Positions 50,808-61,342 of a stretch of 64,000 nt of DNA are shown one piece after another (the first letter of the stretch is position 1; each line of letters opens with the position of its first letter). The notes beneath the pieces are model-generated. The model had not been told where the DNA came from, did no database searches, and saw only the letters and a program-made list of their open reading frames with translations. This DNA comes from Cellulomonas sp. C5510 (GTDB taxonomy: Bacteria > Actinomycetota > Actinomycetes > Actinomycetales > Cellulomonadaceae), in assembly GCF_019797765.1 (NCBI RefSeq), contig NZ_CP081862.1, positions 2,108,001 through 2,172,000 on the forward strand, given 5' to 3'. The position numbers and the translations under genes are program-made.

Positions 50808-51478
50808 GCCGGCTCCTCCCCCTCGACGGCCGCCCCATCGTCCCGGGGTCCGGCCGCGAGGCGGAGCAGGCGCGCCGCGGCGGGGCGGGCGGCGAGCTCC
50901 TCGGCCCACAGGGCCGTGCGCAGGCGCTCGCTGACGGCCTGCTGGCTGATGCCCAGCGCGGCGGCGGCGTCCTCCTGCCGCGGCGGCTCGGTGCCGGGCA
51001 CCGAGGTCATGCGGTCGACGACCGCCCAGCCGGCGGCCGTCCGTCGGGCGACGACGGCGCCGAGCAGCGCGAGCACCGCCTCGGACTCGGCCGCCGCGGA
51101 CGGGTCGTCGCCGCGGACGGCCACCGGCACGGTGCGCGAGCGGGACTTCGCCGCCTCGACGGCCTCCCGGGCGTGGATGAAGGCCCTCCCGGACGCCTCC
51201 CGGGACGACGCGGGCAGCGGCTCGTCGACGCTCCCGGCGCCGATGCCGATGCTCCAGCCGCCGAGCCGCACCAGGTGCAGCGTGAGCGCGACGACGAGCG
51301 CAGGGTCCGCCAGCACGGCCTGGACCTCGTCCCCGACGGTGCGCTCGAACGGAAGGACGACCCCTCGGGGCGCCGCCGCGGCGAGCGGGGACGTCTCAGC
51401 CCCCAGCGCGTCGAGCAGCGCGCCGACGCGGTCGCCCACGCGTCGGCTGTCCTGCTGGTCGACCGTCATGATCCACAT
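50804..51478 (-). CDS. SatD-like protein with C-terminal helix-turn-helix
   Basis: The 224-residue protein carries SatD-family features: a start strand MWIMTVDQQDSRRVGDRV, the TVGDEVQAVL box (usually GDEFQ) and WSIGIGAGSV followed by a G-x-A...AREAVEAA helix. The C-terminal region has a helix-turn-helix, EDAAAALGISQQAVSERLRT. No TM segment. It forms an overlapping pair with the DUF3307-like membrane protein. Three palindromes immediately upstream suggest it binds its own promoter. SatD proteins have no settled biochemical function; DNA binding here is inferred from the helix-turn-helix. Confidence 0.75.
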   Translation of the reverse strand: MWIMTVDQQDSRRVGDRVGALLDALGAETSPLAAAAPRGVVLPFERTVGDEVQAVLADPALVVALTLHLVRLGGWSIGIGAGSVDEPLPASSREASGRAFIHAREAVEAAKSRSRTVPVAVRGDDPSAAAESEAVLALLGAVVARRTAAGWAVVDRMTSVPGTEPPRQEDAAAALGISQQAVSERLRTALWAEELAARPAAARLLRLAAGPRDDGAAVEGEEPA

Positions 51479-51482
51479 GGGG

Positions 51483-51557
51483 ACAAGGCTACGACCTTGT
51501 GAAGTACACATACAAGGTCTGCACCTTGTACAGCACCGAACAAGCCTGGGGCCTTGT
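51483..51557 (-). promoter_or_regulatory. Three 18-bp palindromic operators upstream of the SatD-like gene
   Basis: ACAAGGCTACGACCTTGT (51483-51500), ACAAGGTCTGCACCTTGT (51512-51529) and ACAAGCCTGGGGCCTTGT (51540-51557) share the pattern ACAAGS-n6-CCTTGT. Their starts are 29 and 28 bp apart, close to three helical turns, so bound dimers would lie on nearly the same DNA face. They fill the 86-bp gap between the aroB stop and the SatD-like start. They are the best operator candidates in the window. Confidence 0.75.
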
Positions 51558-51564
51558 GCGGCAG

Positions 51565-54484
<2,920 letters not shown>

Positions 54485-54565
54485 GGTCGCGATCCTCCCA
54501 TGTCGGGCGGGCAGCACCGCGCCCCGGTCCACGGGGTGGGCCGGGGCGCGGGGAGGGGTGCCGGG

Positions 54566-55375
54566 TCAGGCGTCGGCACCGAGCGCGGGCTTGCCCGGGT
54601 CGAGCGGGGGAAGGCTCCCGTCCTGCTCCGGTGCCGTGAGCCCGGCGGGGTCGATGAGGACGTACAAGTTGCCGGTGATCGTCAGCTCGACGTCGCCGCG
54701 AACCGTAGCGGGCCGCCCGTCGGCGGCCTCCGCGTCGTCCTGCCCGAAGCCCTCCAGATCGGTGACGAGGAACAGGCGCCCGTCCGCGCTCTGCAGGTCG
54801 GAGATGAACCCGAGCGAGCTGACGAAGTTCCCGAGGACGGTGATCGTGACCGGCACGGCCACGAACCCATCAGGACCTGGGACGGCGGCCGTCGGCGTCT
54901 CCGCCGTCGACTTGTCTGCGTTCTCCCCCCCCGACGTGTCATCGGGACTCGCCGACGGCTCGGGACTCGGCGACGCGCTCGAGGCGTCGGTGGGCGCCGG
55001 CTCGGGTGTCAGTGCCCCCCGGTTGTCGACGACGCTCATCGGGTCGGCGACCTCGACGTTGACCGTCGGGATCTGGCGTGCGGTCTGGATCTCGTCGACC
55101 CACCGCAGGAAGTCGTCCACCTGAGCTGTGGTCGGTATGCCGACCTGCAGTTGCGCGAGCTCCGCCTTCAGCTCCGGGAGCTTGGCGGAGTCCGCCGACA
55201 ACTGATGCAGCTTCGCCTCCAGCTGGACGTTCTGCGCACGGGTCGTCTCACTCTCCGCCGTCAGCCGCGCCGACTCGTCCAGCACCGGCGACACGCCGAG
55301 GAACCAGGTGCCGACCAGAGCCACGACGCCAATGAATGCCGCACCGGCGATCCAGGTTCCCCTCTTCGCGCCCAT
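54566..55375 (-). CDS. Type IV pilus inner-membrane assembly protein PilO-like
   Basis: The 269-residue protein starts MGAKRGTWIAGAAF and has one membrane helix (about 8-30) and a periplasmic-type coiled coil (AESETTRAQNVQLEAKLHQL). It ends in a ferredoxin-like domain interrupted by a Pro/Ser/Thr-rich insert (about 128-165). The layout and the pilM-pilN-pilO order identify it as PilO. It should bridge PilN and the pilin pump. The ATG overlaps the pilN stop by one base (TGATG). Confidence 0.8.
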   Translation of the reverse strand: MGAKRGTWIAGAAFIGVVALVGTWFLGVSPVLDESARLTAESETTRAQNVQLEAKLHQLSADSAKLPELKAELAQLQVGIPTTAQVDDFLRWVDEIQTARQIPTVNVEVADPMSVVDNRGALTPEPAPTDASSASPSPEPSASPDDTSGGENADKSTAETPTAAVPGPDGFVAVPVTITVLGNFVSSLGFISDLQSADGRLFLVTDLEGFGQDDAEAADGRPATVRGDVELTITGNLYVLIDPAGLTAPEQDGSLPPLDPGKPALGADA

Positions 55376-56091
55376 CAGCCGTCGCTCCCCTCGGTCGTGC
55401 CGGCACCGTCCGGCCGCAGGTAGCGGTTCGAGTACGCGTCCTGCGTGACGAAAACCGACAGGGTGACCCGGTAGAAGACCGCACCGTCCTCCTCCGCGAC
55501 CTCCGCTGTCGAGAACCACGGCGACACGAATCCTGGCATCGTCTCGAGCGTCTCCATGAGCGTCGCCGTGTCCGGCAGCACCGTGCTGCGCAGCGTCAGC
55601 GAGATGGCACCGGTCGGCGCGAAGCGCAGCGCGTTCCCACTCGCGACCTCCGGGTCGATCACGCTGGGCTGGTCGACGACGAAGCCCTCGATCTTCATGT
55701 CGTTGGGCAGCAGCGCGGCGATCGCGCCGATGCGCTCGGCCCACAGGACGTCGGTCGCCATCCCCATCTCGCGCGCCGTCCACGCCCGGTTCAGCGCTGA
55801 CTCCACCTGCGGCAGCTCGGCGTACTTCGCGATCTGGACCTGGAGGTCGGCCGTGCGCTGTTGCTCGCGAGCGAGCTCGTCCTGGGCGTCGCTGCGCTGG
55901 AGAGCCGCATACCCGTACATCGCGGCACACAAGGCCAGGACCGCCACGAGAGCGATGGCGAGCCAACGCTGCAGGACCCGCAACCCGCGCGCGGAGCGCA
56001 CCTCGGGCGGTAGCAGGTTGACTTGTGGCGGACGCCCGAGGATCGGGACGACGGCGGCACCCTGGTCGTGGGCGAGCTCGGTGACGCTCAT
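55375..56091 (-). CDS. Type IV pilus assembly protein PilN-like
   Basis: The 238-residue protein begins with a cytoplasmic segment containing VNLLPPEVRSARGLRVLQRW, the PilN motif that docks into PilM. One membrane helix follows (about 42-65), then a coiled coil and a C-terminal ferredoxin-like domain. The ATG overlaps the pilM stop (ATGA). It completes the PilM-PilN-PilO platform. Confidence 0.85.
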   Translation of the reverse strand: MSVTELAHDQGAAVVPILGRPPQVNLLPPEVRSARGLRVLQRWLAIALVAVLALCAAMYGYAALQRSDAQDELAREQQRTADLQVQIAKYAELPQVESALNRAWTAREMGMATDVLWAERIGAIAALLPNDMKIEGFVVDQPSVIDPEVASGNALRFAPTGAISLTLRSTVLPDTATLMETLETMPGFVSPWFSTAEVAEEDGAVFYRVTLSVFVTQDAYSNRYLRPDGAGTTEGSDG

Positions 56092-57143
56092 GCTGCAACT
56101 CCGAAGGCGAGGCCGACCGGCATCGTGACCCGCGACTCGAACCCCGAGAGGTCAGGGCCCTTCTTGGGCCGCCGGACTCCCACCAGCGCGTCGCCGAGCG
56201 CGACGGGGAGCCGACTGGCCGACGAGAGGTACTGACCGAGCCCGGGAAGGTGAGCGCCACCCCCCGTCAGGACGACCCCCTCGATCCCCGCGCCCGGATG
56301 GTTGCCCTGGTAGTACACGAAGGTGTTGCGGATCGCCTCGACCAGCGTCCTCGTCACGGCGCCGATCGCTTCGCCGGCCGCCTCCTGCCCGGATGGGTAC
56401 TGGTGCGCCACGCCCAGCTCCCGCTTGATGGTCTCGGCGTCGGGGACGGCGACGCCGAGACCGCTCGCAATCGCCTGGGTCACGTTCTGGCCACCCGACG
56501 GCAGTGTTCGGACCAGGCGCGGGATGCCGTGCGCAGACACGATCACGTCGGTGACCGCCGCGCCGATCTCGACGAACGCGACGACCCGCGAACCCAAATC
56601 ACCCCGGGCAAGGGCCCTCAGCAGCGCGAAGGCGTTGAGGTCGACCATCGTGGGACGCAGACCGGCCCCCTCGACAGCCACGACGTTCGCGTTGACGGTG
56701 TCCCGCTGGGCGGCGACGAGCATGCCGCGCAGGGTGCGGCCCTGCGGCCCCGAGACCTCATCCGTCGGGAAGAAGTCGAGAAGTGCCTCATCGGTCGACA
56801 TCGGGAGCGACTCCTGCACCTGGAAGGGCAGGGTCTCCCTGATCTGAGCCGGCGGCATCCACGGCAGCTCGATCTCGCGCACGAGGACCCGCTGGTTCCC
56901 GACGCCGATGACGACATCGCGGGTACTGAACTTCGCCCGCGACCAGAGCTGGCGCAGGATCGTCGAGACCGTTGCCGGCTCGGCCACCTCACCGTCGCGT
57001 ACCGCGCCGTGCGGCAACGGCGCCTCCGCGTAGCGCAGGAGAGTCGCTGACTGACCGGTCTTGCCGCGGCCGCTGAACTCCAGCTCGGCCGCCCGCACCG
57101 CGGTCGTACCGATGTCGAGTCCGATCACGCGGGTGCTCGCCAC
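56088..57143 (-). CDS. pilM: Type IV pilus assembly ATPase-like protein PilM
   Basis: The 351-residue actin-like cytoplasmic protein has VIGLDIGTTAVRAAELEFSG (phosphate-1 loop), the connect region VAFVEIGAAVTDVIVSAHG and GVVLTGGGAHLPGLGQYL. GTG 57143 follows GGAGGAGAGG. It should recruit PilN's N-terminus. It is the first of the coupled pilM-pilN-pilO set and lies downstream of pilD with an 86-bp gap. Confidence 0.9.
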   Translation of the reverse strand: MASTRVIGLDIGTTAVRAAELEFSGRGKTGQSATLLRYAEAPLPHGAVRDGEVAEPATVSTILRQLWSRAKFSTRDVVIGVGNQRVLVREIELPWMPPAQIRETLPFQVQESLPMSTDEALLDFFPTDEVSGPQGRTLRGMLVAAQRDTVNANVVAVEGAGLRPTMVDLNAFALLRALARGDLGSRVVAFVEIGAAVTDVIVSAHGIPRLVRTLPSGGQNVTQAIASGLGVAVPDAETIKRELGVAHQYPSGQEAAGEAIGAVTRTLVEAIRNTFVYYQGNHPGAGIEGVVLTGGGAHLPGLGQYLSSASRLPVALGDALVGVRRPKKGPDLSGFESRVTMPVGLAFGVAA

Positions 57144-57229
57144 GTCGGCCTCTCCTCCCTGTCGGTGGTCTTCCGTGCTATCGGCCGCACACCCCGCCCA
57201 CTTGAGACGTCGCGCTGACGACCACCTGG

Positions 57230-58024
57230 TCAGATCACGAGGTCGACGTACCAGCCCGAGATCTGCGCCCCCACCAGCAGACCGGTAGCCGCGCCCAGCA
57301 GCATCCAGGGCCCGAACGGGATGGCCGTCCTGCGCCCCGCTCGCCGCCCAGCGACCAGACTGATGCCGACGATGCCACCCAGCAGGAAAGCAGCGAACCA
57401 CCCCACGACGAGGTTGCCCCACCCAGCCCACGCGAGGTACATCCCGAGGACGCCGGCGAGCTTGACGTCGCCCTGTCCCATGCCCCGCGGGTACAGCAGC
57501 ACGATCAGCAGGTACACCGCGAACATGACGGCGCCGCCCGTCACGGCCCGGACCAAAGCGCCCCAGTCAGACGCGCCACCCGGGTTCCAGCTAGCGAGGG
57601 CGAGCAGCACCAGCGCCATGGGGTACGAGGGCAGGACGAGCTTGTCCGGCAGGCGCTGGGAGTCCAGGTCGATCAGCGCGAGCGCCACGCCGATCGCGGT
57701 CAGGTAGAGATAGGCCGGAAGCACCCAGCTCGGGCCTGCCGACCAGCCGACGGTGGCGAACAGTGCAGCTGTCCCGGCCTCGACGGCCGGGTACCGCGAC
57801 GAGATCGACTCCCCGCAGTCGCGGCACCGTCCGCGCAGCACCAGCCACGACAGGACCGGCACGTTGTCACGGGCGCGGATCTCGTGCCTGCAACGGGGGC
57901 AGGCCGAGCGTGGGCTCACGACGGACTCACCCCGCGGGACCCGCCAGACGACGACGTTGAGGAACGAGCCGATCGCGAGGCCGAGGACTCCGCAGAGCAA
58001 GGCGGTGAGCGCCTGGACAGGCAC
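57230..58024 (-). CDS. pilD: Prepilin peptidase/N-methyltransferase
   Basis: The 264-residue membrane enzyme cleaves type III signal peptides and methylates the new N-terminus. The zinc site CPRCRHEIRARDNVP and CRDCGESISSRYP has the paired cysteines, and the two catalytic aspartates lie in ALIDLDSQRLPD and GMGQGDVKLAG. About eight membrane helices. GTG start at 58024, 4 nt from the stop of the large prepilin-like gene. All four prepilins upstream are its likely substrates. Confidence 0.94.
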   Translation of the reverse strand: MPVQALTALLCGVLGLAIGSFLNVVVWRVPRGESVVSPRSACPRCRHEIRARDNVPVLSWLVLRGRCRDCGESISSRYPAVEAGTAALFATVGWSAGPSWVLPAYLYLTAIGVALALIDLDSQRLPDKLVLPSYPMALVLLALASWNPGGASDWGALVRAVTGGAVMFAVYLLIVLLYPRGMGQGDVKLAGVLGMYLAWAGWGNLVVGWFAAFLLGGIVGISLVAGRRAGRRTAIPFGPWMLLGAATGLLVGAQISGWYVDLVI

Positions 58025-58028
58025 CTCG

Positions 58029-59630
58029 TCAGCCCCGGTCGCGCTCGAACGACACCGACCAGGGTGTGGCTGCCGGGTCCACGACCGAACCGACCGGTGT
58101 GTACGTGAGGTTCACGGAGGTGCTGAACGCCATGGTGCAGCCATACATCTGGCCGGTGAGAACAGGCGTGTTCTTCACCGAGATCGGACGGGCGGAGTAC
58201 ATCAGCACGGCGAGCTTCGGGTCTTGGGTCCAGGTGCCTGACGTGAGCTCGATCCCCGGCGACGCGGTCGAGCTACACGTCGTAGCAGCTGCGGGCCAGG
58301 GGTTCACGAGGTAGACGCTGTGCTTCTGCCCGTCGCCCGAGGTGAACTTGATGTTCCCGTTCTGGTTGATCTGATTGGCCACGATCACGAGGTCGGCCTT
58401 CAGCTCAAACCAGAGCGACATGCCGAGGGTGACGCCGCCCGCACACTCTGTTCGCGTATCGAAGCGCGTGTTCGCGGAGATGACGATCGGCGACGGATAC
58501 CGATTCCCGCCCCAGTTCAGGTTGCACGCGCCGGGCTTCGAACCGGAGCTCATCGCGTCGAGGACGGTGCTGCCCCAGGGCTTCGTCGTGAAGCCGGAGG
58601 TGATCGAGGGGTCGTCGGCGGTGAGTCGCGGGAACTCGTTCGCCGCAGACACCGGGTACGCGGGCGGGGCCGCGACGGTCTGGTTCTCGGCGAGCCGCGG
58701 GCCCCACGCCGAGACGATGGCGGCCCGGTGCGACCCGCTGACCACACCGCCGAGGGTGATGGTGTTCACCGTCGTGGACGGGACGCCGTTGACGAGCAGC
58801 GAGCCGCGCGCCAGCACCGACGTGCCGAGCTTGGTCCCGCCGTTCGGCATGACGACGTTGGTCCCCGCGTGGGTCATGCCGGCGACGTCGCACGGGTTGC
58901 TCTGGAAGGTCGCGGTCTTCCCGACGAGCAGGTTGCCGCCGATCGTCGTGCCGGCTGAGCACTGGAAGTCACCTTCGGTCAGGACCGAGCCGTTCACCGT
59001 GCACGGGGAGCTGGAGAAGTTGATGTCGCCGCGCGCGTACAGACTGCCCTGCAGTGTCATCGCTGATGCGCAGTTGAACTTGCCCTCGGTGAAGATGTCC
59101 GCCGAGTTCGTCCCCGTGCTGTCGTACACGGAGACGTTGGTGCTCACGTTGACGCCGTTCAGCCCGAACATGGCCTTGCTGAACTTGGGCGAGCCGGCAG
59201 GTTTCGTGAACAGAGCCTCCACCGTGCGGACATCCCCGTCGTCCGAGCCGACACCACGTGCCGTCGCTCGTCCGGCCGAGACAAGGAACACAGAACGCGA
59301 GCTCGCGGTCGGGCACGCGACCGGCAGGGCCGCCGTGGCGTCACCGGCATTCGACGGATGGAGGGTCACGGTGTAGCCGGGGTTCGTCCCCGTCACGGTT
59401 CCTGAGACGCACGTCCCCGCCGCAAGCATCGCGCGGACGTCGTCGATGCCGGTCTGGGCCGCCGCCTTCGCCTGCACGGACGCGCGCGTCGCCGTGGTCG
59501 AGCCGATCGACCGCAGCGTGGCCGTCAGCATCAGCGAGACGATCAGCGCACCGAGCAGCATGAGCCCGATCACCGAGGCCAGAGCGAAACCCTCGTCATT
59601 GCCGGGCCGGCCCGGCAGCAGCCTTCGCAT
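58029..59630 (-). CDS. Large PilX/GspK-like prepilin with repetitive passenger domain
   Basis: The 533-residue protein starts MRRLLPGRPGNDEGFALAS and has a class III-type signal with cleavage after Gly14, then a hydrophobic helix. The residue five positions after cleavage is Ser, not the usual Glu, as in GspK/PilX minor pilins. After about residue 130 the chain has Gly/Ser/Asn/Cys-rich repeats (GSLYARGDINFSSSPCTVNG, SVLTEGDFQCSAGTTIGGNL) like a beta-helix. Ten or more cysteines are present. ATG 59630 follows GGGAG; an upstream GTG is less likely. It may be a tip pilin or adhesin. Confidence 0.75.
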   Translation of the reverse strand: MRRLLPGRPGNDEGFALASVIGLMLLGALIVSLMLTATLRSIGSTTATRASVQAKAAAQTGIDDVRAMLAAGTCVSGTVTGTNPGYTVTLHPSNAGDATAALPVACPTASSRSVFLVSAGRATARGVGSDDGDVRTVEALFTKPAGSPKFSKAMFGLNGVNVSTNVSVYDSTGTNSADIFTEGKFNCASAMTLQGSLYARGDINFSSSPCTVNGSVLTEGDFQCSAGTTIGGNLLVGKTATFQSNPCDVAGMTHAGTNVVMPNGGTKLGTSVLARGSLLVNGVPSTTVNTITLGGVVSGSHRAAIVSAWGPRLAENQTVAAPPAYPVSAANEFPRLTADDPSITSGFTTKPWGSTVLDAMSSGSKPGACNLNWGGNRYPSPIVISANTRFDTRTECAGGVTLGMSLWFELKADLVIVANQINQNGNIKFTSGDGQKHSVYLVNPWPAAATTCSSTASPGIELTSGTWTQDPKLAVLMYSARPISVKNTPVLTGQMYGCTMAFSTSVNLTYTPVGSVVDPAATPWSVSFERDRG

Positions 59631-59641
59631 CCCTACTCCCG

Positions 59642-60256
59642 TCACGAGAAGCACCCACCTTTGCCCGAGTGCGCCTGCGGCAACCGCACCACCTCGGTGT
59701 CCATACGTACAGCCTCGATGTCATCAGGCTGACCCGTACGCGACGCGACCATCGCGATCCGCACCGACCCGCTCGGTTGCAGGGTGAAGACCGGTTGGCT
59801 CCCGTCCGTCACGACGTTCTCGACCAGCACCGTCCACCCGGCGGCCTCGGGGTCGGTGACGACATCCAGCGCCGTTCCCTGCGGGCGGATCGTCCAATAG
59901 AGCGTCCCGGCGTCTCCCGCATCCGCCGCGGGTACGTAACGCCACGCCTGGCAGCGCCACGCGGATGTGCTGGTGCCGCCGCCAGTAAGCGCGACCATGA
60001 GCCGCCCGCTGTCGCTGACCTCGATGCCGTCCGCCGTGGAGTTGCGTACCCCGCGCTGGATCCCGGAGAAGGCGGCCTGCACCTCGCTGCCGGTCTGACC
60101 GGTGTCGACGACTCGACGCTGCTGCCCGATCAGCATGATCAGGCCGCCGGTGACCATGGCGAGCACGAGGAGACCCACGGTCATCGCGACGAGGAGCTCG
60201 ACGAGAGTGAAGCCGCCCTCCCGGGTCGTGTCGAGCCGATGGCGCGGGCGGTTCAC
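59642..60256 (-). CDS. Minor prepilin PilW-like
   Basis: The 204-residue protein has the prepilin motif GGFTLVELLVAM with Glu at +5, cleavage after the glycine, and a long hydrophobic helix. The globular part has two cysteines near the ends. ATG start overlaps the pilV stop (ATGA). It follows PilV and precedes the PilX-like gene, the order usual for pilus-priming complexes. Confidence 0.85.
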   Translation of the reverse strand: MNRPRHRLDTTREGGFTLVELLVAMTVGLLVLAMVTGGLIMLIGQQRRVVDTGQTGSEVQAAFSGIQRGVRNSTADGIEVSDSGRLMVALTGGGTSTSAWRCQAWRYVPAADAGDAGTLYWTIRPQGTALDVVTDPEAAGWTVLVENVVTDGSQPVFTLQPSGSVRIAMVASRTGQPDDIEAVRMDTEVVRLPQAHSGKGGCFS

Positions 60257-60675
60257 GGCAGGTACACCCGCGTCCTCGTCGAAGCGAGCTCCGTCCCGTC
60301 GCGGAACAGACCGGTGTCACCGACGGCCGTCACGCGCACCACCACCGTGGCGACCGACTTCGCGGTGCAAGCTCCGGTGACAGTCACCGCGCGCCGCATC
60401 GTCACTCCGCGCTGGTCCGTGCTCGTCGTGAGGCCCGGGGAGCCGCTGACGAGCGACGAGCAGCTCGCGAGGCCTCCCGCGTCCAGCTGCGCCCGCGCCG
60501 CGTCGTTGCCTGCCGCGGCCACCTGGGTGGCGGAGGAGATCGTGGTCATCTTGCCCGTCGCGACGACGGTGCCGATCACGAGCGGGGCGAGTACGGCGAG
60601 CAGGATGCCCGCGAGCGTCAGTGCCACGACGACCTCGATCATGCTGAAGCCGGACTCCTCGTCACGGTTGCGCAC
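60253..60675 (-). CDS. Minor prepilin PilV-like
   Basis: The 140-residue protein has GFSMIEVVVALTLAGILLAV with Glu at +5. I choose the GTG at 60675 because AGGAGG lies 6 nt upstream of it; the earlier in-frame ATG at 60693 would place the ribosome binding site inside the coding sequence. Its promoter is probably read through from the pilA hairpin just upstream or lies in that gap. Confidence 0.83.
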   Translation of the reverse strand: MRNRDEESGFSMIEVVVALTLAGILLAVLAPLVIGTVVATGKMTTISSATQVAAAGNDAARAQLDAGGLASCSSLVSGSPGLTTSTDQRGVTMRRAVTVTGACTAKSVATVVVRVTAVGDTGLFRDGTELASTRTRVYLP

Positions 60676-60699
60676 CCCGCACCTCCTCCACATACCGGT

Positions 60700-60732
60700 G
60701 CCGGAGGCACGCCGCCGCGGCGTGCCTCCGGC
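60700..60732 (-). terminator. Terminator hairpin between pilA and pilV
   Basis: A perfect 14-bp inverted repeat (right arm on the plus strand GGCGTGCCTCCGGC) with a 5-nt loop lies 18 nt after the pilA stop on the minus strand. It should end most pilA transcripts, keeping the major pilin message separate from the minor pilin genes. The 3' side is GTATGTGG, without a U tract. Confidence 0.75.
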
Positions 60733-60749
60733 AGGAGACGAGACGAGTC

Positions 60750-61190
60750 TCAGCTCTCGGTGATCGAACCGGCCTGGTCGGTCTCGAACGTCTTCCCGTT
60801 CGCCGAGGAGACGGAGATGCTGAACGTGCCCGCTGCCATGTCGACGGTGCCGCTCACGAACTCCACGCCGTCGCTCACGGCGACGCTGGTCGCGGTCGCG
60901 CCCGTCACGCCCGACGGGGTGATGACCACGGGGTTCGACCCGGCGGCGCTGAATCCGATGCCGGTCGCGTCGGGGTACTCCGACAGCACGACGGCGACAT
61001 TCGTCCGCAGGGTCGACAGGTCCGCCTTAGCCGCGGACTCCTTCGCCTTGTTCTGCTGGTTGAGGTACAGCGGGACCGCGATCGCGGCCAGGATGCCGAT
61101 GATGATGACCACGACGAGGAGCTCGACGAGGGTGAAGCCCTTCTCGCCGTCCTCGCGCTTGGCGAGCGCCTTGCGGACGTAACCGACCAT
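60750..61190 (-). CDS. pilA: Type IV major pilin-like prepilin
   Basis: The 146-residue protein has the class III signal KGFTLVELLVVVIIIGILAA with cleavage after Gly and Glu at +5, then the IAVPLYLNQQNKA alpha-1 helix typical of major pilins. The globular domain is small and has no cysteines. ATG 61190 follows GGAAGTG; an upstream in-frame ATG at 61211 is less likely. It lies between pilC and the minor pilins and has its own downstream terminator, as expected for the most abundant subunit. Confidence 0.9.
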   Translation of the reverse strand: MVGYVRKALAKREDGEKGFTLVELLVVVIIIGILAAIAVPLYLNQQNKAKESAAKADLSTLRTNVAVVLSEYPDATGIGFSAAGSNPVVITPSGVTGATATSVAVSDGVEFVSGTVDMAAGTFSISVSSANGKTFETDQAGSITES

Positions 61191-61342
61191 GACACTTCCG
61201 ATCTGCTTCAAAGGGATACCAGCACAGGCGCGAGGTGTTTCACGGAGAACCGCCCCGCATCACCTCACACCCACGTCATCGGCCCTGTGACCGACCGACT
61301 TGAGTGGTCCGCACAGGAGCGCGGGCGATTCACTCTTTGGAG

